Shown: positions 5,750 to 10,692 of the stretch, piece by piece
Layout: each line of letters starts with the position of its first letter
Numbering within the stretch: the first letter of the stretch is position 1
NCBI GenBank assembly: GCA_026391935.1
Contig: JAPLDC010000361.1
Location: forward strand, 1-10,692
Direction of reading: 5' to 3'
Length of the DNA stretch: 10,692 bases
Origin: Bacteroidota bacterium
GTDB taxonomy: Bacteria; Bacteroidota; Bacteroidia; 2-12-FULL-35-15
Made by a program: the position numbers and the translations under genes
Notes under the pieces: model-generated
The model's database searches: none
Told to the model about the DNA's origin: nothing
Seen by the model: the letters and a program-made list of their open reading frames with translations, nothing else

Positions 5750-6559
5750 ATGATGCAAAAAATTATTGAAACTGCTTGGGATAATCGGGAACTGTTAAAA
5801 GACGAAAAAACTCAAAATACAATCCGTGAAGTGATTGAAATGCTTGATAAAGGAAAACTGCGAGTTGCAGAACCGAAAGGCAACGAATGGCAGGTTAACG
5901 AATGGATAAAAAAAGCTGTGATCTTATATTTCCCGATACAAAAAATGGAAACCATTGAGGTAGGAATATTTGAGTACCATGACAAGATGAAATTAAAAAC
6001 CAATTATGAAGCTTTGGGTGTTCGCGTTGTTCCCAATGCAGTTGCCCGTTACGGAGCATATCTCGCAAAAGGAGTTATTATGATGCCAAGTTATGTGAAT
6101 ATCGGAGCATATGTAGATAGCGGAACGATGGTTGATACCTGGGCAACTGTCGGCTCTTGTGCCCAAATAGGAAAAGATGTGCATTTAAGTGGCGGAGTTG
6201 GTATTGGCGGAGTACTTGAACCGGTTCAGGCAGCACCGGTAATTATCGAAGACGGATGTTTTATCGGCTCTCGTTGCATTGTTGTTGAAGGCGTTAGGGT
6301 TCAAAAAGAAGCTGTATTGGGAGCGAATGTTGTGCTGACAAAATCCACAAAAATTATTGACGTGACCGGCCCTGAGCCAAAAGAATACAAAGGAATTGTT
6401 CCTCCCCGTTCAGTTGTCATTCCGGGTTCTTATACAAAGAAATTCCCTTCTGGCGATTTTCAAGTGCCCTGCGCTTTAATAATCGGACAACGTAAGGAAA
6501 GTACTGATCTAAAAACCTCTCTGAATAATGCTTTGAGAGAATATGATGTTGCTGTTTAG
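5750..6559 (+). CDS. dapD: 2,3,4,5-tetrahydropyridine-2,6-dicarboxylate N-succinyltransferase
   Basis: This enzyme transfers succinyl from succinyl-CoA to tetrahydrodipicolinate in the succinylase branch of the diaminopimelate/lysine pathway, supplying peptidoglycan. The 269-residue protein has the N-terminal helical domain (1-85, with IIETAWDNRELL at 5-16) and then a left-handed beta-helix of hexapeptide repeats (about 105-205): MMPSYVNIGAYVD (111-123), TMVDTWATVGSCAQIG (126-141), GGVGIGGVLEP (148-158) and EDGCFIGSRC (167-176). The C-terminal part has KEYKGIVPPRSVVIPG (211-226). The length is typical of DapD. The ATG at 5750 is chosen; ATG 5753 is equally possible, and a TTG at 5744 would add two residues. 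The GT9 gene follows after 30 bases on the same strand, so the two may share a transcript. Confidence 0.95.
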   Translation: MMQKIIETAWDNRELLKDEKTQNTIREVIEMLDKGKLRVAEPKGNEWQVNEWIKKAVILYFPIQKMETIEVGIFEYHDKMKLKTNYEALGVRVVPNAVARYGAYLAKGVIMMPSYVNIGAYVDSGTMVDTWATVGSCAQIGKDVHLSGGVGIGGVLEPVQAAPVIIEDGCFIGSRCIVVEGVRVQKEAVLGANVVLTKSTKIIDVTGPEPKEYKGIVPPRSVVIPGSYTKKFPSGDFQVPCALIIGQRKESTDLKTSLNNALREYDVAV

Positions 6560-6589
6560 TTTTAATAAGTATAAAGATTGAACTAGAAT

Positions 6590-7582
6590 TTGAAAATCCT
6601 CATTATTCAAACTGCCTTTATCGGTGATGTGATTTTAGCAACAGCTGTCGCTGAAAAACTACATCATCAGTTTCCTGATGCACAAATTGATTTTTTATTA
6701 CGAAAAGGAAATGAAGCTTTATTAGCTGATCATCCATATATAAAAACAGTATTTGTTTGGGATAAAAAACGAGGGAAATTCAAAAATCTCTTATCCATTA
6801 CCAAACAGCTTCGGGCAAATAAATACAACTCCGTTATAAATCTACATCGGTTTGCAAGCTCTGGAATCATTACAGCATTTTCAGGAGCTATAGAAAAAAT
6901 AGGATTTGATAAAAATCCACTTTCATTTTTATTTACAAAAAAAATAAAACACGAGATCGGAAATGGAAAACATGAGACGGAACGTAACCAGCAACTGATC
7001 GAACATTTAACAGATAACAAAGCAGCGAAACCGAAACTGTATCCTTCTTCCAGAAATTACGAATCTGTAAAGAAGTACAAAAATGCAGCATATGTTTGTC
7101 TTGCTCCTACATCGGTATGGTTTACTAAACAATATCCAAAAGAAAAATGGATAGAACTTTGCAATGCATTACCGAAAGAATTAACAATTTATTTGTTGGG
7201 AGCCCCAACCGATGTTGAGGCATGCAATACGATTAAGTTGAGTACTAAAATTGAAAAACAAAATACGATCATTAATCTCTCTGGGAAATTGAACTTTTTA
7301 GAATCAGCTGCTCTAATGAAAGATGCTAAAATGAATTTTGTCAACGATTCTGCTCCAATGCATATTGCCTCAGCCATGAATGCAAAAACTATAGCTATTT
7401 TTTGTTCGACCGTTCCTTCTTTTGGTTTTGGCCCTCTTTCCGATAACTCAAATATAGTTGAGACAAAAGAAATGCTTGATTGCCGACCTTGTGGTATACA
7501 TGGACATAAAGAATGTCCAAAAGGCCATTTCAAATGCGGCTTTTCAATTGAAACCAATGAATTGATTAAACATCTTGCCTGA
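6590..7582 (+). CDS. glycosyltransferase family 9 protein (ADP-heptose:LPS heptosyltransferase-like), TTG start
   Basis: This is a 330-residue GT-B fold enzyme of the GT9 family (WaaC/WaaF relatives), expected to transfer a heptose or similar sugar to a lipopolysaccharide core or other envelope glycan on the cytoplasmic side. The N-terminal domain begins KILIIQTAFIGDVILAT (2-18), with the conserved Asp at 13. The C-terminal donor domain has LAPTSVWFTKQYPKEKW (171-187), INLSGKLNFLE (228-238), FVNDSAPMHIASAM (250-263) and then SFGFGPL (277-283). A cysteine cluster, C298-x2-C301-x7-C309-x6-C316, closes the protein; it recalls GT9 members that end in a C-x2-C...CP-x-GH-x2-C pattern. The start is TTG at 6590: a TAG lies two codons upstream and the family motif begins at residue 2. 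The exact sugar donor and acceptor cannot be deduced. Confidence 0.9.
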   Translation: MKILIIQTAFIGDVILATAVAEKLHHQFPDAQIDFLLRKGNEALLADHPYIKTVFVWDKKRGKFKNLLSITKQLRANKYNSVINLHRFASSGIITAFSGAIEKIGFDKNPLSFLFTKKIKHEIGNGKHETERNQQLIEHLTDNKAAKPKLYPSSRNYESVKKYKNAAYVCLAPTSVWFTKQYPKEKWIELCNALPKELTIYLLGAPTDVEACNTIKLSTKIEKQNTIINLSGKLNFLESAALMKDAKMNFVNDSAPMHIASAMNAKTIAIFCSTVPSFGFGPLSDNSNIVETKEMLDCRPCGIHGHKECPKGHFKCGFSIETNELIKHLA

Positions 7583-7645
7583 TTCGAATTATTATTTTTT
7601 TATTAATTACTCCATTAACTTTCGTTCACAACATTTTTCCATGAG

Positions 7646-7677
7646 TTTCTAACTTAAGCGCCTATTTCGTATATTCG
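7646..7677 (+). promoter_or_regulatory. candidate tsaC promoter
   Basis: TTTC (7646-7649), a 20-base gap and TATATTCG (7670-7677) each differ by one base from the TTTG and TAnnTTTG elements, with near-ideal spacing. The -7 candidate ends six bases before the tsaC ATG. The rest of the 101-base gap after the GT9 gene shows nothing else I recognise. Confidence 0.35.
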
Positions 7678-7683
7678 TACTTT

Positions 7684-8247
7684 ATGGATGAAGAAATAAA
7701 AAATGCAATAGCTATTTTAAAAAAAGGAGGAGTCATTCTTTACCCTACGGATACCGTTTGGGGAATAGGATGTGATGCCCGAAATAAGGAAGCCGTTTCA
7801 AAAATCTTCAAACTAAAGCACAGAGCCGAATATAAGAGTATGGTTGTATTGGTAAGTGACGAAAAAATGGTTAACCGCTATGTAAAAGAAGTTCCCGCAA
7901 TTGCCTGGGATCTGATTGAAAATACAGAGGAGCCATTAACAATCATCTATCCTGATGGAAGAATGCTAGCGGAAAATATTATTGCTGCAGATGGAAGTGT
8001 TGGAATAAGGATAGTAAAAGATGAATTTTGTAAAACATTGATCCATAAATTCGGTAAGCCTATCGTTTCTACTTCTGCGAATGAAAGCGGTGAAGCATCG
8101 CCAACATCCTTTAACGATATCAAACTGGATATCATGAATAAAGTAGATTATATAGTAAATTTGCGACACAAAGAGATCAACAATATAAAACCTTCAACCA
8201 TCATAAAAATAGCGATGAATGGAGAGATTAAAATTTTGAGAAAGTAA
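7684..8247 (+). CDS. tsaC: L-threonylcarbamoyladenylate synthase (YrdC/Sua5 family)
   Basis: This enzyme makes threonylcarbamoyl-AMP from threonine, bicarbonate and ATP, the first step of t6A37 synthesis in ANN-decoding tRNAs; TsaD and partners complete the transfer. The 187-residue single YrdC domain has YPTDTVWGIGCDA (20-32), KHRAEYKSM (45-53, the KxR nucleotide-binding motif), VGIRIV (106-111), STSANESGEASPT (129-141) and PSTIIK (170-175). There is no C-terminal Sua5 domain, so the TsaC form is the right comparison. The ATG at 7684 gives the normal N-terminus just before the first helix. The cca gene follows after 60 bases on the same strand. Confidence 0.94.
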   Translation: MDEEIKNAIAILKKGGVILYPTDTVWGIGCDARNKEAVSKIFKLKHRAEYKSMVVLVSDEKMVNRYVKEVPAIAWDLIENTEEPLTIIYPDGRMLAENIIAADGSVGIRIVKDEFCKTLIHKFGKPIVSTSANESGEASPTSFNDIKLDIMNKVDYIVNLRHKEINNIKPSTIIKIAMNGEIKILRK

Positions 8248-8307
8248 AATGAAGAGCTTATTTAATACTTCTGACAATCAGGGTCATTTGAGACCGTTTG
8301 AAGCATC

Positions 8308-9741
8308 GTGAAAACAAAATTAATTCATCCTATTTTTAAGATTATTTCGGAATGTGCCGATGAAATGGAACTTTCTGTTTTCGTAATTGGTGGTTGGGTG
8401 CGAGACTTGCATTTGGGCCGACCGTCTAAAGACATTGATATTGTGGCCATCTGTAAGGATGATTCGGAACGTAAGATCGGAATCGAACTAGCGAAAGCTG
8501 TTGCACACAGATTAGGAAATAAGTATCATGTCAATATTTACAAGAATTTTGGAACGGCACAAATTGTTTATGAAGATTATGATATTGAATTTGTAGGTGC
8601 CCGAAAAGAATCTTACCGCTCCGAAAGCCGCAATCCTATTGTCGAAAATGGCACACTTGAAGATGATCAAAATAGAAGAGATTTCACCATCAATGCATTA
8701 GCTGTTTCCTTAAATGCAAAAACATATGGTAACCTTTTAGATCCTTTTGACGGATTGAATGATATGGGAGCCAAAATTATCCGCACCCCACTCGATCCAG
8801 ATATAACCTATTCTGATGATCCTTTGCGAATGATGCGAGCTGTTCGCTTTGCCACTCAATTAAATTATACTATTGAGAAACAATCCTTGCAGAGTATTTC
8901 AAAAAACAAGGAACGTATCAAAATTATTTCAAAAGAACGCATCAGCGATGAACTGAATAAAATTATTCTAGCGGCGACTCCTTCTGTTGGATTTAAAATA
9001 CTTTTTGACACTGGCTTACTACACTTTATTTTTCCTGAAATGGTTGCATTACATGGAGTGGAGATAAAAAATGGGAAATCGCACAAGGACAATTTCTATC
9101 ATACGCTGGAAGTGCTGGACAACATTTGTAAAACAACGGATGATCTTTGGTTACGGTGGGCTGCCATATTGCACGACATCGCTAAACCTCCTACAAAACG
9201 ATTTGAAGCAGATCACGGCTGGACATTTCACGGCCATGAAGACAGAGGTTCTAGGATGGTACCGAAGATCTTTGAAAATCTAAAACTACCTTTGAATGAA
9301 AAAATGAAGTATGTGCAAAAACTTGTTTTGCTTCATTTACGTCCGATTGTTTTGGCAAAAAGTGATATAACAGACAGTGCGGTGCGCAGATTACTTTTTG
9401 AGGCAGGAAACGATATTGACGATCTGATGAAACTGTGCGAAGCAGATATTACTTCTAAAAATGAATATAAAGTACAGAAGTATTTGAAAAATTTTGAGCT
9501 CGTTCGTCAAAAATTAAAAGAAGTTGAAGAAAAAGATAATATCCGAAACTGGCAGCCTCCGGTAAGTGGTGAAGATATCATGAAGTTATTCAATATCCCC
9601 GCAGGGAAAGAAGTTGGAATAATTAAAAATGCGATACGAGAAGCAATTTTAGACGGTATAATTAAAAATAACAAGGAGGAAGCGACAGAATTTATGATCA
9701 TTGAAGGATCAAAATTAGGGTTGAAGGCTGAATGTAAATAA
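8308..9741 (+). CDS. cca: CCA tRNA nucleotidyltransferase with HD domain, GTG start
   Basis: This is a 477-residue class II nucleotidyltransferase that adds or repairs the 3' CCA end of tRNAs. The head domain has GGWVRD (28-33), then the catalytic D42-I-D44, followed by RRDFTINALA (123-132), DPFDGLNDM (145-153), DDPLRMMRAVRFA (170-182, ATP/CTP-selecting region) and ERISDEL (210-216). The C-terminal half contains an HD phosphohydrolase-type domain, with H265 in FYHTLEVLD, H289-D290 in LHDIAKPP and H308-G-H310 in the FHGHEDRGS stretch. HD-containing CCA enzymes of other bacteria have 2'-phosphatase/phosphodiesterase activity, so that is possible here. The start is GTG at 8308, because an in-frame stop lies three codons upstream and the first ATG would cut residues 1-19. 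Poly(A) polymerase I is a related alternative, but the HD domain argues for CCA. Confidence 0.92.
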   Translation: MKTKLIHPIFKIISECADEMELSVFVIGGWVRDLHLGRPSKDIDIVAICKDDSERKIGIELAKAVAHRLGNKYHVNIYKNFGTAQIVYEDYDIEFVGARKESYRSESRNPIVENGTLEDDQNRRDFTINALAVSLNAKTYGNLLDPFDGLNDMGAKIIRTPLDPDITYSDDPLRMMRAVRFATQLNYTIEKQSLQSISKNKERIKIISKERISDELNKIILAATPSVGFKILFDTGLLHFIFPEMVALHGVEIKNGKSHKDNFYHTLEVLDNICKTTDDLWLRWAAILHDIAKPPTKRFEADHGWTFHGHEDRGSRMVPKIFENLKLPLNEKMKYVQKLVLLHLRPIVLAKSDITDSAVRRLLFEAGNDIDDLMKLCEADITSKNEYKVQKYLKNFELVRQKLKEVEEKDNIRNWQPPVSGEDIMKLFNIPAGKEVGIIKNAIREAILDGIIKNNKEEATEFMIIEGSKLGLKAECK

Positions 9742-9926
9742 GATTTTTTTATTATTACCTATAATAAATGATTTTACCAATGATTTTTGCTTTGATAAAT
9801 CTACTTTTTAACTTAAAACTTTAAACTTAAATAAAACAATAATTCGTATTTTTGACTCAGAATATTTTACAAACATAAAGCATCGTATTGAACTGCTGAA
9901 CCTGTTAACTAATGAACTAAATATAT
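9742..9926. other. intergenic region between cca and the pRiA4b-like gene
   Basis: This is a 185-base AT-rich spacer. An AT-only inverted repeat, TTATTA-CCTA-TAATAA (9752-9767), follows a T-run but is too weak to call a terminator. TATTTTTG (9847-9854) fits the -7 consensus and could drive the next gene with a leader of about 65 bases. I see no small ORF or structured RNA that I can support. Confidence 0.4.
9847..9854 (+). promoter_or_regulatory. candidate -7 promoter element of the pRiA4b-like gene
   Basis: TATTTTTG matches TAnnTTTG exactly, 72 bases upstream of the ATG at 9927. No clear -33 TTTG is seen at 17-23 bases, only AT-rich sequence. Confidence 0.35.
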
Positions 9927-10580
9927 ATGGCTGTTTATCGCTTTCGAGTAACATTTGAAGACAACGAAGAGATCTTTCGTGAGATCGATATAAAATCTGC
10001 ACAAAATTTTGAGGATTTCCACAATATTATTATACAATCTATTGGCTTTGACAATCTTCACGACGCGTCTTTTTTTATCAGCGATGACTATTGGAGAAAA
10101 GGTGAAGAGATTGGACTTCGTCCTATAAGTGAAGAAGAAGCTGAAAAAAGAAAAAGAAAAGAGCTCCCATTTAAGAAACAAATGAATAAGTGTAAAATGG
10201 CATCACTGATAGATGACCCACACCAAAAGTTTGTGTATGTATACGATCCAAAAAGTAACTGGACCTTCCTTGTGGAACTTGTAAAAATATTATTGGACGA
10301 TCCTAAAGGTTCATTTCCTAAATGTTTCAAAACAATAGGAGAAGCCCCTAAACAGCATAAGACGAATACTGTCGCTCCTTCTATTGATGATGAGGACGAC
10401 TTCGATGAGGATGAGCCACATATAGACGATGATGCTTATGTAAACGCTCACAGTGAAGATGAAACTTCTTTGTTGGAAGGTGAAGAAGGCGAAGAAGAAG
10501 TTGAAGAGGAAGGAGCATTAGATGAAGACGAAGCACTAGATGAAGATGTTCAAGAAGTGGGTGGAATTGACGAAGACTAA
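9927..10580 (+). CDS. plasmid pRiA4b ORF-3-like (IS1096 TnpR-like) protein with acidic tail
   Basis: This is a 217-residue protein with an N-terminal domain of the PRiA4_ORF3/IS1096 TnpR-like type (about 1-140): AVYRFRVTFEDNEEIFREI (2-20), a helix with NFEDFHNIIIQSIGFD (27-42), ASFFISDDYWRKGEEI (47-62), a basic helix rich in K/R/E (70-90), and DDPHQKFVYVYD (96-107) followed by WTFLVELV (112-119). The domain name comes from mobile elements, but nothing here suggests transposition: no transposase, terminal repeats or target duplications. From about residue 153 to the end the protein is a low-complexity acidic tail of D, E and G, with about half of its residues acidic. Function is unknown. It lies just before a putative miaA, a neighbourhood I recall from other Bacteroidota. 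The ATG at 9927 starts directly at the domain; an ATG at 9912 hits a stop after two codons. Confidence 0.85.
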   Translation: MAVYRFRVTFEDNEEIFREIDIKSAQNFEDFHNIIIQSIGFDNLHDASFFISDDYWRKGEEIGLRPISEEEAEKRKRKELPFKKQMNKCKMASLIDDPHQKFVYVYDPKSNWTFLVELVKILLDDPKGSFPKCFKTIGEAPKQHKTNTVAPSIDDEDDFDEDEPHIDDDAYVNAHSEDETSLLEGEEGEEEVEEEGALDEDEALDEDVQEVGGIDED

Positions 10581-10658
10581 TTGGCAATCGGTAATCTTAC
10601 GTTTGCTTTAAAAAATAATAGACATTCAAAGATACTTATCTCTGCGGTGAAAAGATAC

Positions 10659-10692
10659 ATGCCTGAAAAATTTCTCATTGTAATTGTTGGCC
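10659..10692 (+). CDS. miaA: probable tRNA dimethylallyltransferase, 5' end only
   Basis: Only 11 codons are visible, reading MPEKFLIVIVG and ending one base into the next codon. A hydrophobic beta strand running into Gly-(Pro) is how MiaA enters its P-loop (GPTAVGKT-type), and miaA often follows a pRiA4b-like gene in Bacteroidota. MiaA adds the dimethylallyl group to A37 of UNN-decoding tRNAs. Any other P-loop NTPase with this N-terminus would look the same, so the name rests largely on context. A GTG four codons upstream (10647) is in the same open frame and is an alternative start. Confidence 0.5.
   Translation, partial: MPEKFLIVIVG

Noticed and set aside
9752..9767. Inverted repeat after cca as a terminator
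   Set aside because: The six-base stem is AT-only with no T-run after it; too unstable to call.
9927..10580. Mobile element, because the domain is named after IS1096/plasmid pRiA4b
   Set aside because: No transposase, terminal inverted repeats or target duplications; the gene sits among housekeeping genes.
10381..10587. Minus-strand Leu/His-rich ORF opposite the acidic tail
   Set aside because: It is a compositional shadow: the complement of GAA/GAT-rich codons reads as Leu/His/Phe. No independent support.

Overview
The window looks like a chromosomal segment of an AT-rich member of the Bacteroidota. The pointers are Bacteroidota-type families (a DUF4173 membrane protein, a stand-alone pRiA4b ORF-3-like protein with an acidic tail, peptide deformylase with an acidic insert, a CdaA-type cyclase), the near absence of G-rich Shine-Dalgarno sequences, several TAnnTTTG-like -7 promoter elements, and a lipoprotein whose cysteine is followed by Ser-Asp-Glu. 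There is no integrase, transposase, CRISPR array, rRNA or tRNA gene. Most of the window is housekeeping; the least described part is the left end.

Left block (1-2930, minus strand): a 207-residue six-helix membrane protein, a small winged-helix regulator, a 165-residue four-helix membrane protein and a DUF4173 membrane protein that runs off the left edge. Two nearly identical palindromic sites (21 of 24 bases shared) lie at exactly the same distance upstream of the first and third genes. This suggests that the regulator controls two short membrane-protein transcription units, including its own.

Middle block (3110-5558): cdaA (c-di-AMP synthase) on the plus strand converges, with a 9-base gap, on a minus-strand ruvX-def-lipoprotein run. 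An (ATTT)6 microsatellite fills the junction between def and the lipoprotein gene.

Right block (5750-10692, plus strand): dapD (lysine/diaminopimelate synthesis), a GT9 heptosyltransferase-like enzyme, tsaC (tRNA t6A37), an HD-domain CCA tRNA nucleotidyltransferase, a pRiA4b ORF-3-like acidic protein, and the first 11 codons of what looks like miaA (tRNA i6A37). The last four form a loose tRNA-maturation neighbourhood. Three genes (the winged-helix regulator, the GT9 gene and cca) appear to use TTG or GTG starts.
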